DNA of 44,294 bases from Sulfurimonas sp. UBA2011 (GCA_002335055.1 DDCH01000003.1:1-44294); one strand, 5' to 3'; counted from the first letter of the stretch, positions 23,584 through 33,345 are shown. Program-made: numbers and translations. Notes: generated from the sequence alone by a model not told the origin.

Positions 23584-23607
23584 TATATAATTCGTATAAA
23601 AAGAAAT

Positions 23608-24270
23608 ATGCAAATAGATATAGAAAAAATTACAAATGCACAACATATTCTCATTGTAGCAGATAGTGCTGCATTTGCTAATGCAAGTGCACTATACTCT
23701 TGTATATTAACCTTGCATAAAAAGGTTTCCCTGCAAAATAGTGAGTCTTTAAATGTAAATCTCTCTTTTTTGCCTTGGTTTGATAAAAGCCGTTTAAATA
23801 AACCATCTACAGCAGATTATATTATCGAAGTAGATAGTGATACTTTAGAACTTTATGAGTTTTTTATAAAAAACAGTTTTAAAATAAATCAAAAAATGGC
23901 AACAGCTCTATACGGAGGTCTTGTAAACCGTTATGAAGCCTTTAAAAGTAATGAATGTGATGGCAGAATTTTTGCTCTTGCAAGTACATTACTAGAGCTA
24001 AAAGCTAACAAGCTCTTATGTCATGATTATTTGCTCCACAGAGTACCATTAGCTTACATGCGTTTAAAAGAGAGACTTTTAAAGAGTCTTATTTTAAGGG
24101 ATGATGCAAGACATGCTTTTGTAAGTATATGCGATTATGATTTAAAAAGCTCCAATACCGAGTTAATAGATGCATATAAGATAATGAAAGAATTTTTAAC
24201 AATTGTACATGTAGAAAAAGTCACACTAGTAAAAAGTGATGAAAATAATAAAATAATTAAGGAAATATAA
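23608..24270 (+). CDS. degenerate DHH-phosphoesterase-like protein
   Basis: 220 residues. Its outline resembles the small DHH/RecJ-like phosphoesterases: a first strand HILIVADSAAFANASALYSCIL where active members have a D-x-D metal motif, then ADYIIEVD, then ATALYGGLVNRYEAFK where they have a G-I-x-x-D-T segment, and FALASTLLELKANK. The metal-binding aspartates and the DHH triad are not visible, so it is probably not a standard nuclease or phosphatase. It sits immediately upstream of the M23 peptidase gene (1-base gap). The family call rests on pattern resemblance only. Confidence 0.55.
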   Translation: MQIDIEKITNAQHILIVADSAAFANASALYSCILTLHKKVSLQNSESLNVNLSFLPWFDKSRLNKPSTADYIIEVDSDTLELYEFFIKNSFKINQKMATALYGGLVNRYEAFKSNECDGRIFALASTLLELKANKLLCHDYLLHRVPLAYMRLKERLLKSLILRDDARHAFVSICDYDLKSSNTELIDAYKIMKEFLTIVHVEKVTLVKSDENNKIIKEI

Positions 24271-24271
24271 T

Positions 24272-25636
24272 TTGAAAAAAAGAAACAACTCTTCAGCACT
24301 AACACTTTTAATAATGCTCGTATCGATATCAGGGGTACTGTTTATCTATTTCTCTGCTATGTTTGAGAGAAATGCACCTCTTGTAACAATGAAAGAGAGT
24401 GGTTTTTGGAATTTAAAAGGTGCACTTCATATAAAAATTGAAGATGAGAGTGGGGTGAAGTCATATAAAGTTACACTTAAAAGTATAACAGAAGATAAAA
24501 CACTTCAGTATGAGCAGTTAATAAATCCAGAACAACTCTTAAACCTTGAAATCGCACCACCTAGAAGCACATATGCTATGAAGGATAAAGAGATACAAAT
24601 TATAGTAGAAGCAAATGATGTGAGCAAGTGGAATTTTCTCAGCGGAAACGCAGTAAAGCAAGTGTTTACATTTAAGATAGATAAGAAAAGACCACGTGTA
24701 AGTGTAGTTTCTAACTCGTATAAAATTTCCCGTGGTGGTTCTGCTCTTGTTATTTTTAAAGTTGAAGATGATAACCTTGACACACTTTATATTCAAGGTA
24801 ACAATGACAAAAAGTTTATTGCTCAGCCTTTTTATAAAGAGGGTTATTTTATCTCACTATTAGCTTGGCCTGTAGTTGATAGAGACTTTAAAGGGACTGT
24901 AATTGCTAAAGATAAGGCTGGTAATGTTTCAAAAGCATATATTCCTCTTTATTTAAAACAAAAAAATTATAAAATATCACGTATAAAACTAAGTGATAGA
25001 TTCTTAAAAGGAAAAATCGCAGATTTAGCAGAAGAGTTTGTTGAGACAGAGGGTGTTGAGAACTCTCTAGAACAGTTTAAGATAATTAACGAAGATGTAA
25101 GAGCTATAAATGAAAAATTGATACATGAAATCACATCAAAAGTTCACAAGAAAAAAATTAATAACTTTAAAATGAATAAGATGTATCCACTTAAAAATGC
25201 ACAAGTTGTAGCAACATTTGGAGACCATAGAAAGTACTTATATAACGGTGAGTATATTAGTGAATCATATCACTTAGGTTTAGACTTAGCTTCAAATGCA
25301 ATGGCAAGTATCAAACCACAAAATGGTGGTGAAGTTGTTTTTAGCGACTATAATGGTTTGTATGGAAATATGCCATTAATCCATCATGGGCTAGGTTTAT
25401 ATACTCTGTATGGACACTGTTCAAGCATTAAAGTAAATAGTGGTGATGAGACTGTAAAAAAAGAAGTTATAGCCAACACGGGTAAAAGTGGTTATGCTAT
25501 GGGTGACCATTTACATTTTGGTGTTTTAGTACAAGGTATAGAAGTTCGCCCTCAAGAGTGGATGGATACACAGTGGATTAAGTTAAATGTTCACGATATC
25601 ATTAAGAGTGCTAAAAAGATTATAGATAGAAATTAG
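24272..25636 (+). CDS. M23-family (LytM-type) peptidoglycan endopeptidase
   Basis: 454 residues starting at TTG behind AAGGAA. One N-terminal membrane helix (about 10-28) anchors a periplasmic protein. A long middle part (about 40-300) is beta-rich, then comes the peptidase. Zinc ligands are H334 and D338 in YHLGLDLA and H415 in DHLHFG, with H413 as the second catalytic histidine, so the enzyme looks active. Such enzymes cut cross-linked peptides and shape helical or curved cells in this phylum. A gene of this type also precedes lpxC in C. jejuni, as I recall. Confidence 0.88.
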   Translation: MKKRNNSSALTLLIMLVSISGVLFIYFSAMFERNAPLVTMKESGFWNLKGALHIKIEDESGVKSYKVTLKSITEDKTLQYEQLINPEQLLNLEIAPPRSTYAMKDKEIQIIVEANDVSKWNFLSGNAVKQVFTFKIDKKRPRVSVVSNSYKISRGGSALVIFKVEDDNLDTLYIQGNNDKKFIAQPFYKEGYFISLLAWPVVDRDFKGTVIAKDKAGNVSKAYIPLYLKQKNYKISRIKLSDRFLKGKIADLAEEFVETEGVENSLEQFKIINEDVRAINEKLIHEITSKVHKKKINNFKMNKMYPLKNAQVVATFGDHRKYLYNGEYISESYHLGLDLASNAMASIKPQNGGEVVFSDYNGLYGNMPLIHHGLGLYTLYGHCSSIKVNSGDETVKKEVIANTGKSGYAMGDHLHFGVLVQGIEVRPQEWMDTQWIKLNVHDIIKSAKKIIDRN

Positions 25637-25647
25637 AGGAGAAGGTA

Positions 25648-26532
25648 ATGTATCAAACAACAATAAAAAAGAGTGTTGAATTAGTCGGTATAGGGCTACA
25701 TAAGGGCTCTCCTGTAAAGCTGCGTTTAGAACCATTAGAGTCTAACTCTGGTATAGTCTTTTATCGTTCAGATGTTGATGTTTCTATTCCTCTTACACCT
25801 CAAAATGTTGTAGATACAAAGATGGCTACCGTTATTGGTAAAGATGGACATCTTATCTCTACGATAGAGCACTTACTCTCAGCTGTGTATGCTTATGGCA
25901 TAGATAACCTTCGTGTGATTGTAGATGCTGATGAGGTACCTGTTATGGATGGCAGTAGTGCTAGTTACTGTATACTCCTTGATGAAGCAGAAATAGTACA
26001 GTTAGATGTCCCAAAAAAGATTATGCGTATTAAAAAAGATGTCATAATCCAAGAGGGTGATAAGTATGTAAAACTTTCACCATCTGATGATTTACAGTAT
26101 GACTTTACTATAAAGTTTCCTCATCCTGCCATCAAAACGCAGGATTATGTTTTAAAGTTTACAAAAGAGTCCTATAAAAAAGAGATTTCACGTGCACGTA
26201 CTTTTGGTTTTTTACATGAAGTACAGTATCTGCGCTCAAAAGGTTTAGCACTTGGTGGTTCTTTAGAAAATGCAATAGTTTTAGACGATAAAAAGATTTT
26301 AAACCCTGAAGGACTTCGTTATAAAGATGAATTCGTTCGTCATAAAATACTTGATGCTATTGGTGATATGTGCCTTATAGGTATGAACTTTATAGGAAAC
26401 TATGAAGCTATGGCTGGAAGTCATGACTTAAATCATAAACTCACACTTGCACTTCTTGCAGATGCCGAGAACTATGAAGTTATAGAGCTTGTTGGAGAAA
26501 AAACAAAAGAGTTAGAAAAAGCATATGCATAA
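25648..26532 (+). CDS. lpxC: UDP-3-O-acyl-N-acetylglucosamine deacetylase (lipid A biosynthesis)
   Basis: 294 residues behind GAGGAG. It catalyses the committed step of lipid A synthesis. Visible: GIGLHKG (residues 14-20), the first zinc histidine H75 in STIEHLLSA, VPVMDGSSASY, the RHKILDAIGD block with H232 and D236 (zinc) and H259 in GSHD (general acid). The length is normal for the family. It overlaps the tsaB-like gene by 8 bases. Confidence 0.96.
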   Translation: MYQTTIKKSVELVGIGLHKGSPVKLRLEPLESNSGIVFYRSDVDVSIPLTPQNVVDTKMATVIGKDGHLISTIEHLLSAVYAYGIDNLRVIVDADEVPVMDGSSASYCILLDEAEIVQLDVPKKIMRIKKDVIIQEGDKYVKLSPSDDLQYDFTIKFPHPAIKTQDYVLKFTKESYKKEISRARTFGFLHEVQYLRSKGLALGGSLENAIVLDDKKILNPEGLRYKDEFVRHKILDAIGDMCLIGMNFIGNYEAMAGSHDLNHKLTLALLADAENYEVIELVGEKTKELEKAYA

Positions 26533-26986
26533 AAGCGTAGATGTACTTTTAATAGCACTAATATCTCCCATAAAAATTGGGGTGTATGAAAACTCAAAAC
26601 TCATAGAGAGCATAGAATCAGAGGAAAGAAGTTCAGATATTTTACCTCTTATTTTTAAAGACTTACAAAAAAAGTATAAAATAGAAAAATTGTTTTATGC
26701 AAACGGTCCAGGAAGTTTTATGGCAATTAAAGTTGCTTATATATTTTTAAAATCTTTGAGTATTTTAAAAAATATTCCACTTTTTGCAACAGATGCATTT
26801 TATTTTAATAAAAATGGACCAATAAAAGCCATTGGTAAGTTACATTTTGTTAAAATTGTATCAGAAATAAAAACTCAAAAATTAGAAATAGCACCGGAAG
26901 TAATTTTTACTCTTCCAGATGTGCTTGATTATAATGAGTTTAGTACAGATGCAGCTCCCTTGTATATGATAGGAGCTGTTGGATAA
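26525..26986 (+). CDS. tsaB: TsaB-like protein (tRNA t6A modification), short form
   Basis: 153 residues, shorter than the about 230 of E. coli TsaB. The region LFYANGPGSFMAIKVAYIFLKSLSIL with PLFATDAF corresponds to the TsaB motif G-x-G-P-G-S-F-T-G-L-R-I-G and its following helix. The first strands (DVLLIALISPIKIGVYEN) fit the Asp-less actin-like fold. TsaB is a structural partner of TsaD in threonylcarbamoyl-adenosine synthesis. The C-terminal subdomain is reduced, as I believe is usual in Campylobacterota. Sandwiched between lpxC and thrB, as in C. jejuni. The symbol is an inference. Confidence 0.6.
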   Translation: MHKSVDVLLIALISPIKIGVYENSKLIESIESEERSSDILPLIFKDLQKKYKIEKLFYANGPGSFMAIKVAYIFLKSLSILKNIPLFATDAFYFNKNGPIKAIGKLHFVKIVSEIKTQKLEIAPEVIFTLPDVLDYNEFSTDAAPLYMIGAVG

Positions 26987-26997
26987 TAGGAAGTAAT

Positions 26998-27879
26998 TTG
27001 ATAATAAGTGTTCCAGCAACTTCAGCAAACCTAGGGCCAGGATTTGATTCTCTTGGCCTTGCAGTAGATCTTCGTAACAAGGTCGAGTTTCACCCTTCTA
27101 AATTTTTTAGTGTAAGTATAAAAGGTGAGGGTGAAAATAATCCACGACTAAAAGGTAATAACCTTTTCATATCTATCTTTAATGATCATTATTCACATTT
27201 AACAAAGAAGAAACAAAATTTTAAATTTACATTTTATAACTCTATTCCAATGTCACGTGGACTTGGTAGCTCTTCAGCTGTAATCGTCTCAGCAATTGCT
27301 TCTGCACATGAAGCCGCAGGTATAAGAGTAAGTAAACGCCGTATTTTAAATCATGCACTTGTATACGAGTCTCATCCTGATAATATCACTCCAGCAGTGA
27401 TGGGTGGTTTTAATGCAGCTACAATTGAAAAAAATAAAGTATTTTCTCAAAGAAAACACCTACCGGATTATTTAAAAGCGGTTGTTGTAATACCAAACAA
27501 ACAGATGAACACATCAAAATCTCGTACAATTTTGCCAAAGTCATACTCAAAAGAGAATGCAGTTTATAATCTTTCCCATACTGCACTTACAGTTGCTGCA
27601 TTTTTTAATGAAGATTGGGAGATGCTTAAACTTGCTGCACAAGATAGATTTCATCAAAAAGCTAGGATGAAAACTTTACCTGAACTTTTTGCTGTACAAA
27701 AAGTAGCATATGAGTCAGGTGCTCTTATGAGTACACTCTCAGGGAGTGGAAGTACATTTTTTTCACTAGTATATGATGAAGACGCATCAATGATTGCAAA
27801 CAAATTTACTCAAAAATTTCCAGACTTTAATGTAAAAGTTTTGGATTTTGATAATAATGGGCTTATAATAGAGCGATAA
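26998..27879 (+). CDS. thrB: homoserine kinase
   Basis: 293 residues of the GHMP kinase family. It starts at TTG behind GGAAG. Motif 1 is VPATSANLGPGFDSLGLAVDL, the ATP loop is PMSRGLGSSSAVIVSAI (about residues 83-99), and motif 3 is STLSGSGSTFFSLV. These match ThrB, which phosphorylates homoserine for threonine synthesis. No other threonine gene is nearby. Confidence 0.93.
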   Translation: MIISVPATSANLGPGFDSLGLAVDLRNKVEFHPSKFFSVSIKGEGENNPRLKGNNLFISIFNDHYSHLTKKKQNFKFTFYNSIPMSRGLGSSSAVIVSAIASAHEAAGIRVSKRRILNHALVYESHPDNITPAVMGGFNAATIEKNKVFSQRKHLPDYLKAVVVIPNKQMNTSKSRTILPKSYSKENAVYNLSHTALTVAAFFNEDWEMLKLAAQDRFHQKARMKTLPELFAVQKVAYESGALMSTLSGSGSTFFSLVYDEDASMIANKFTQKFPDFNVKVLDFDNNGLIIER

Positions 27880-27910
27880 GGTCTATTAAATAAAGCAATA
27901 TTTAGATACA

Positions 27911-28168
27911 ATGGCGAAAAATTTTCATCAACCAACTCGAATGTGCATCTCTTGTAGAGAGAGAGGTATTCAGTCTGATTTACTTAGGCTATGTTGTGTT
28001 GATGGAGAGTTAAGTTCATTTGCTGGAATAGGTAGAAGTTTTTATTTATGTCAAACTTGCTTAGATGACGGCAAGAAACTATCGAAAGCTCTTATGCGAC
28101 AGTGTCGTAGTAACAAGAGGGAACAACTTATGAATAAACTAAAGGAGATCATCACTGATGACAGATAA
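27911..28168 (+). CDS. YlxR/RnpM-family small RNA-binding protein
   Basis: 85 residues with the YlxR pattern: RMCISCRERGIQSDLLRL near the N-terminus, then GRSFYLCQTCLDDG, the second cysteine pair. Members bind RNA; a Bacillus homologue modulates RNase P. The gene almost always precedes infB, and here it overlaps infB by 11 bases. Confidence 0.85.
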   Translation: MAKNFHQPTRMCISCRERGIQSDLLRLCCVDGELSSFAGIGRSFYLCQTCLDDGKKLSKALMRQCRSNKREQLMNKLKEIITDDR

Positions 28169-30761
28169 AGTTAGCGTTAAAGAAATTGCAGACGAATTAG
28201 GTATAGCTTCAAAAGATGTCTTAGAAAAAGCTAAGAACATGGGAATAGAAGTGAAAGCTGCGCAGAGTAAAGTAACTATGGAAGAAGCAGAGAAAATTGC
28301 GAACTATATTATGAATGGTGAAGATGAAAAAGCCGCTCCTGCCCCAAAACCTACTCTTGTGAAAAAAGCTAAAGATGATACTCCTGCAGTTGAACCAGTA
28401 GAAAAAGAAGTAGTAGCCGAGGTTGAAAAAGTTGTAGAAACAGCTACTAAAGAGCCTGTAGTTGCAAAAGAAGAGTCTTCTGATAAAGAGACTAAAACTC
28501 CTGTAGAAGAAGTTAAAAAAGAGCCTGAAGTTAAAAAGCCAATATCAACTTTAAGAGTTGTTGCTCCAGGGTCAAGACCAGCTATTAAAAAGTCTGGTTT
28601 AAAAATTGTTAAAAAAAGAAAGCCAAAAGTAGAAGAGAACTATAATCTTCCTCAAAAACAAGCTTCTGTATCTTCATACGGGAAAATGAGTGCTGAAGCT
28701 TTAGAAGAATTAGCACAGAAGAAAAAATCTAGATCAGGTAGTTCAACGGCAAGAAAGCAAGACCAAGGTCGTAGAATGGAAATTTTTGGTGGTGCGATGA
28801 ATGATGTATCTATGGATATGGATGATCAAGTTACACTTCTTGATTTAAATTCTACAGAGAGAGCTCCACTTCCTCCAGAAATGCCAAGAAAACCTCGTGC
28901 TCCTAAACCTGCCGGAAGAAATGCTAATAAAAAAGCTGCTCCTCGTGGTAGAAAAGTTCGTAAAGATAAACGAAAGAAATATGCAAAAATAACTCAAGAA
29001 GAAGAGATTGTAACTCACGTAGAAATTCCTGAAGATATTCGTGTTTACGAGTTTGCAGAAGCCCTTAAACGTCCTATGTCTGACATCATTAAAGTTCTTT
29101 TTGATCTTGGTATGATGATGACTAAGAATGATTTCCTTGGAAATGATGAGATAGAGATTCTTTCTGAAGAGTTTGAAGTTGAAGTAACTATAATCGATCC
29201 TAAAGATGAATTTACTCAAGAAGTTGACGATATGGAAGAGGATCCAGATGCTACTGAGAGAGCTCCAATTATTACTATTATGGGACATGTTGACCATGGT
29301 AAAACATCACTTCTTGATGCTATTCGTGAAGCAAAAGTTACAGATGGTGAAGCTGGTGGTATTACACAACATATCGGTGCTTATACAGTTGAGCAAAAAG
29401 GTAAAGCGATTACTTTTATCGATACACCGGGACATGCTGCATTTAGTCACATGCGTCAAAAAGGTACAGAGATAACAGATATTATTGTTATCGTTGTTGC
29501 TGCTGATGATGGTGTTAAACCACAAACTCTTGAAGTTATTAAATTAGCTAAAGAGTCAGGTGCTCCGATTATCGTTGCTCTGAACAAAATGGATAAAGAG
29601 ACTGCACAACCAGACATGGTTAAAGGTCAGATGGCTGAACATGGAATTAACCCTGTAGACTGGGGTGGAGACATTCCATTTGTAGCAGTTTCTGCAAAGT
29701 CAAAGATGGGTCTAGAAGAGTTACTAGAAGAAATTCTTACTACAGCTGATATTTTAGAACTTAAAGCAAATAAAAATGCACTTGCAAAAGCTGCTGTTAT
29801 AGAATCTTCTTTAGAAAAAGGTCGTGGTCCAGTTGCTACGGTTATCGTTCAAAACGGTACTCTTAAAGTTGGAGATTATGTTGTTTGTGGTGCGGCTTAT
29901 GGTCGTGTTAAAGCTATGCTTGATGAAAACAAAAAACAGATTAAAACTCTTTTACCTTCACATACAGCAGTTATTGCAGGACTTAATGAAGTTCCAGCAT
30001 CTGGTGAAGTTATGACAGTTATGGAAGATGAGAAAGTAGCAAAAGCATTTGCTCTTAAACGTCACGAATATGATAGACATAAAGAACTCTCAATTAGTAC
30101 TAAGTCTTCTCTAGAAGATATGACAGCTATGATTAAAGAGGGTAAACTCAAGTCTCTTAAAGTTGTACTTAAAACTGATGTTCACGGTACACTTGAAGCG
30201 ATTCGTACTTCTATCTTAAGCATGAGAAATGATGAAGTTAAAGTTAACATTATCTCTTCTGGTGTTGGTGGAATTACTGAAAATGATGTTGAACTTGTTA
30301 ACAACTCTGAAAACTGTGTACTTCTTGGATTTAATGTTCGTCCTACTGGTGCGGTTAAAGCTGCTGCTAAACAAAAAGGTGTTGAGATTAAGACTTACTC
30401 AATTATCTATCAACTAATTGATGATATTACTGGTATGCTTACTGGTATGATGTCACCAAAATATACTGAAGAAAACACTGGTCAAGCAGAAGTTAAAGAA
30501 GTATTTAAAATACCTAAGGGTGTTGTTGCTGGTTGTGTTGTTGTTGATGGTCGTCTTATCCGTGGTGGTATGGTTCGTGTTATTCGTGAGGGTGTTGTTC
30601 ATTACGAAGGTGAACTTACTTCACTTAAACGCTTCAAAGATGATGTTGACGAAATCGGTAACGGTTACGAATGTGGTGTTGTTATCAGCGGTTATGATGA
30701 TGTTATACCTGGGGATGTTCTTGAAACATTCAAAAAAGTTGAGCAAAAAGTAGAGCTCTAA
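28158..30761 (+). CDS. infB: translation initiation factor IF-2
   Basis: 867 residues. The N-terminal IF2N domain (SVKEIADELGIASKDVLEKA) is followed by a low-complexity K/E/P/V linker (about 55-290). The GTPase has G1 GHVDHGKT (376-383), G3 DTPGHAAF, G4 NKMD and G5 SAKSKMGL, then domains III-IV to the fMet-tRNA-binding C-terminus. The ribosome site AAAGGAG lies within ylxR. rbfA follows after 5 bases. A codon-usage pattern rich in GTT/GGT suggests high expression. Confidence 0.97.
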   Translation: MTDKVSVKEIADELGIASKDVLEKAKNMGIEVKAAQSKVTMEEAEKIANYIMNGEDEKAAPAPKPTLVKKAKDDTPAVEPVEKEVVAEVEKVVETATKEPVVAKEESSDKETKTPVEEVKKEPEVKKPISTLRVVAPGSRPAIKKSGLKIVKKRKPKVEENYNLPQKQASVSSYGKMSAEALEELAQKKKSRSGSSTARKQDQGRRMEIFGGAMNDVSMDMDDQVTLLDLNSTERAPLPPEMPRKPRAPKPAGRNANKKAAPRGRKVRKDKRKKYAKITQEEEIVTHVEIPEDIRVYEFAEALKRPMSDIIKVLFDLGMMMTKNDFLGNDEIEILSEEFEVEVTIIDPKDEFTQEVDDMEEDPDATERAPIITIMGHVDHGKTSLLDAIREAKVTDGEAGGITQHIGAYTVEQKGKAITFIDTPGHAAFSHMRQKGTEITDIIVIVVAADDGVKPQTLEVIKLAKESGAPIIVALNKMDKETAQPDMVKGQMAEHGINPVDWGGDIPFVAVSAKSKMGLEELLEEILTTADILELKANKNALAKAAVIESSLEKGRGPVATVIVQNGTLKVGDYVVCGAAYGRVKAMLDENKKQIKTLLPSHTAVIAGLNEVPASGEVMTVMEDEKVAKAFALKRHEYDRHKELSISTKSSLEDMTAMIKEGKLKSLKVVLKTDVHGTLEAIRTSILSMRNDEVKVNIISSGVGGITENDVELVNNSENCVLLGFNVRPTGAVKAAAKQKGVEIKTYSIIYQLIDDITGMLTGMMSPKYTEENTGQAEVKEVFKIPKGVVAGCVVVDGRLIRGGMVRVIREGVVHYEGELTSLKRFKDDVDEIGNGYECGVVISGYDDVIPGDVLETFKKVEQKVEL

Positions 30762-30766
30762 TTCTT

Positions 30767-31138
30767 ATGACAGAAGCACAGATAAAACTCAAAAGGACTG
30801 AATCAGTTCTTTTAGAGTTAGTTGCAAAAGCACTTGGTCAGATGAATGATAAACGACTTCATGAATTAGACATTCTTGAAGTTAAATGTTCTCGTGGAAA
30901 AAGTGATGCAAAAGTTTACATAAATCCCCATCAATTAAAACCACAAGAAAAACGTGATTATCTTAAACTTTTAAGAAATGCCCGTCCTATTGTTGAAACA
31001 TTTTGTTTAAAAGATCAGGGTTGGTACAGATGTCCTACCTTTACTTTTGAGTTCGATGAACTGTTAGAAAAGTCTAAAAATATAGATGACCTTTTTAGTA
31101 AAATAGCTAAAAGAAATAAAGGTGAGGAAGAAGTATGA
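30767..31138 (+). CDS. rbfA: ribosome-binding factor A
   Basis: 123 residues with the RbfA KH-like fold: an N-terminal helix (KRTESVLLELVAKALGQM), LDILEVKCSRGKSDAKVYI, and RPIVETFCLKDQGWYRCPTFTFEFDE. RbfA helps 16S rRNA 5' maturation of the 30S subunit. Sequence conservation is modest, but the position between infB and rimP is decisive. It overlaps rimP by ATGA. Confidence 0.88.
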   Translation: MTEAQIKLKRTESVLLELVAKALGQMNDKRLHELDILEVKCSRGKSDAKVYINPHQLKPQEKRDYLKLLRNARPIVETFCLKDQGWYRCPTFTFEFDELLEKSKNIDDLFSKIAKRNKGEEEV

Positions 31139-31584
31139 GCCTACAAAGTGATATAGAATCAATAGTTAAATCAGTTGATTTAGAACTGTATGATGCAGTA
31201 ATTGTAAGTGAAAATGACGAGACGATTTATCGTATTAGTATCATGTCAAAAGAAGTAGAAGATGGTAAACGTAAGGGAATTAGTCTTGATACTTGTGTTG
31301 AACTTACTCATATGATCTCTCCTCTTTTAGATGTTACTCCACCTGTTTCAGGTGACTATAGACTTGAAGTTGGAACTGCTGGAATTGAGCGTAAACTTAT
31401 GAACATCGGACACTTCAAAAAAAGTGTTGGTGAAAAAGTATCTATCTTACATAGTGGTAAAGAGAAAACTAGAGGTGTTTTACTTAAAGTAGAAGGCTCT
31501 AAAGTATTTGTAGAGAGTGCTGAAGAAACTGTAGAAGTTGAGTTTAACGACATCATTAAAGCAAAAACATATTTCGAGTGGTAA
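31135..31584 (+). CDS. rimP: ribosome maturation factor RimP
   Basis: 149 residues: an N-terminal domain with ISIMSKE...GISLDTCVELTHMISPLLDVTPPVSGDYRLEVGTAGIERKL-type residues (the SPGIxR-like segment) and a C-terminal SH3-like domain with ETVEVEFNDIIKAKTYFEW. RimP acts in 30S assembly. It is coupled to rbfA. Confidence 0.9.
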   Translation: MSLQSDIESIVKSVDLELYDAVIVSENDETIYRISIMSKEVEDGKRKGISLDTCVELTHMISPLLDVTPPVSGDYRLEVGTAGIERKLMNIGHFKKSVGEKVSILHSGKEKTRGVLLKVEGSKVFVESAEETVEVEFNDIIKAKTYFEW

Positions 31585-31595
31585 GATACTCTTAG

Positions 31596-32603
31596 ATGTT
31601 AATCGATAATTCCTTTTATATGAACTTAGCCATTAATGAGGCTTGGAAGTATCAAGGTTTGACCTATCCAAATCCAGCTGTAGGTGCTTGCCTTGTTGGA
31701 AAAAATGGGGAAGTTTTAGCAGTTGAAGCACATCACCGTTCTGGTGAAGCTCATGCTGAAGTAAATGCACTGAAATCCGCTTATTATAAACTCACAAAAA
31801 ATGAATATATTTTTAAACTTACATCTTCTCTTGATATTCATAAGTATTTACTTTCAAATCATAATAATATTTTTATAAATTCTAAGCTTTTTACAACACT
31901 AGAACCTTGCTCTCATTATGGAAAAACTCCTTCATGTGCTTCGCTTATATCTGAACTTGGCATTAAAGAAGTGTATGTTGGTTCATATGATACAAATGAA
32001 GTAGCCCAAAAGGGTAATGCAATTTTGGCAGACAACTCTTGTGTAGTTTATACTGAGCTACTGCAAAAAGAGTGTGATGATTTATTATTGCCATTTAAAA
32101 GAAGTTTAGAAGATAATTTTGTATATTTTAAATGGGCACAAAGATTAAATGCTACGACAGATGATGGTAATGTTAGTTCAATAGAGTCAAGGATTGATGT
32201 ACATGCAAAACGTAATGTATGTGACTTACTTGTGATTGGTGGTAATACAGTTCGCATGGATAGACCAACTCTAGATGCTAGACTTGTAGATGGTAAGGCT
32301 CCTGATATTTTAATTTATTCACGAGAAAAAGAGTTCGATAAGAGTATTGCACTTTTTAATGTCAAGGGTAGGAAGGTTTTTATAGAGAATGACTTTAAAA
32401 GACTCGTAAGTTATAAAAATATTATGATTGAAGGAACGAGTTCTATGTATGAGCTTACTCGTGATTTTGTGGATTATTACCTCTGTTATTTAGCTCCTGG
32501 TTTTGGTGGTTCAAATAAATTTGATGTAAGCGAAGATAACTTTGATATTTTAAATATTAGGCAAGACAAGCAAGATATAATTATGTGGATGAAAAGGATA
32601 TAA
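31596..32603 (+). CDS. ribD: bifunctional riboflavin biosynthesis deaminase/reductase RibD
   Basis: 335 residues. The zinc deaminase half has YPNPAVGACLVG, H53-A-E55 (zinc and general acid) and LEPCSHYGKTPSC (zinc cysteines). The reductase half has CDLLVIGGNTVRMDRPTLDARL. Compared with E. coli RibD there are about 25 extra residues between HAE and the PC motif (about 64-90), including YKLTKNEYIFKL. I recall an insertion at the same place in Campylobacter RibD, so it is likely lineage-typical. The reductase part is slightly short. Confidence 0.88.
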   Translation: MLIDNSFYMNLAINEAWKYQGLTYPNPAVGACLVGKNGEVLAVEAHHRSGEAHAEVNALKSAYYKLTKNEYIFKLTSSLDIHKYLLSNHNNIFINSKLFTTLEPCSHYGKTPSCASLISELGIKEVYVGSYDTNEVAQKGNAILADNSCVVYTELLQKECDDLLLPFKRSLEDNFVYFKWAQRLNATTDDGNVSSIESRIDVHAKRNVCDLLVIGGNTVRMDRPTLDARLVDGKAPDILIYSREKEFDKSIALFNVKGRKVFIENDFKRLVSYKNIMIEGTSSMYELTRDFVDYYLCYLAPGFGGSNKFDVSEDNFDILNIRQDKQDIIMWMKRI

Positions 32604-33338
32604 ATGAGTTCTCAAGGTAAAAAAAACGACGCAAAACAAGAAAAAATTGTAGAGATGTTTGATGATATAGCTCCAACTTACGATACTGCTAATCGTGTTA
32701 TGAGTATGGGTATTGACAAGTCATGGAGAAGAAAAGCATGTGACTTGTCATATGAGTTTTCAGCTTCTACTTCTATAAATAAAATAGTAGATGTGGCTTG
32801 TGGGACTGGAGATATGATGGAGTTTTGGCGTGATCGCGCAGAGAAGTCTGGAATAGCACTAGGTGAAATTGTTGGTATAGACCCTTCAAATGGTATGGTT
32901 GATGTTGCAAGAAAAAAATATCCTAAGTTTAATTACAAAATAGCTAAAGCAACAGAGCTTCCTTTACCAGATGAGGATGCTGATATTCTTAGTATTACTT
33001 ATGGTATTCGTAATGTAGTAGAGAGAGAAGAAGCACTACTTGAGTTTCATCGCGTACTGAAAAAAGATGGATTAGTTGTAATATTAGAGTTTATGAAAAA
33101 TGAAAATCCATCTCTCATAGCAAAAATTATGAACTTTTATACAAATAAAATTTTACCTAAAGTAGGTGGATTTATCTCTAAAAACCTTGAAGCATACGAA
33201 TACTTACCAAACTCAATAGAAGATTTTTCTACAGTAACAAATATGCAAAAAGAATTAGAAAACGCAGGATTTGAGATGCTTTATACAAAAAGTTTTTCTA
33301 TGGATATCTCTACACTACTTATAGCACGTAAAAAATAA
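32604..33338 (+). CDS. ubiE: demethylmenaquinone C-methyltransferase (UbiE/MenG)
   Basis: 244 residues. Class I methyltransferase with the UbiE signatures MFDDIAPTYDTANRVMSMGIDKSWRRK, VDVACGTGDMM (SAM site), IGIDPS-like VGIDPSNGMVDVARKK, and ILSITYGIRNVVEREEAL. It starts directly after the ribD stop. It likely performs the last menaquinone methylation; the window also encodes a candidate aminofutalosine deaminase of the alternative menaquinone pathway, so a menaquinone role fits. Confidence 0.92.
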   Translation: MSSQGKKNDAKQEKIVEMFDDIAPTYDTANRVMSMGIDKSWRRKACDLSYEFSASTSINKIVDVACGTGDMMEFWRDRAEKSGIALGEIVGIDPSNGMVDVARKKYPKFNYKIAKATELPLPDEDADILSITYGIRNVVEREEALLEFHRVLKKDGLVVILEFMKNENPSLIAKIMNFYTNKILPKVGGFISKNLEAYEYLPNSIEDFSTVTNMQKELENAGFEMLYTKSFSMDISTLLIARKK

Positions 33339-33345
33339 GTATTTT

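Noticed and set aside
28845..29297. A 150-codon minus-strand frame within infB
   Set aside because: Antisense to conserved IF-2 coding sequence; composition (F, S, I, N rich) is that of a complementary-strand artefact.
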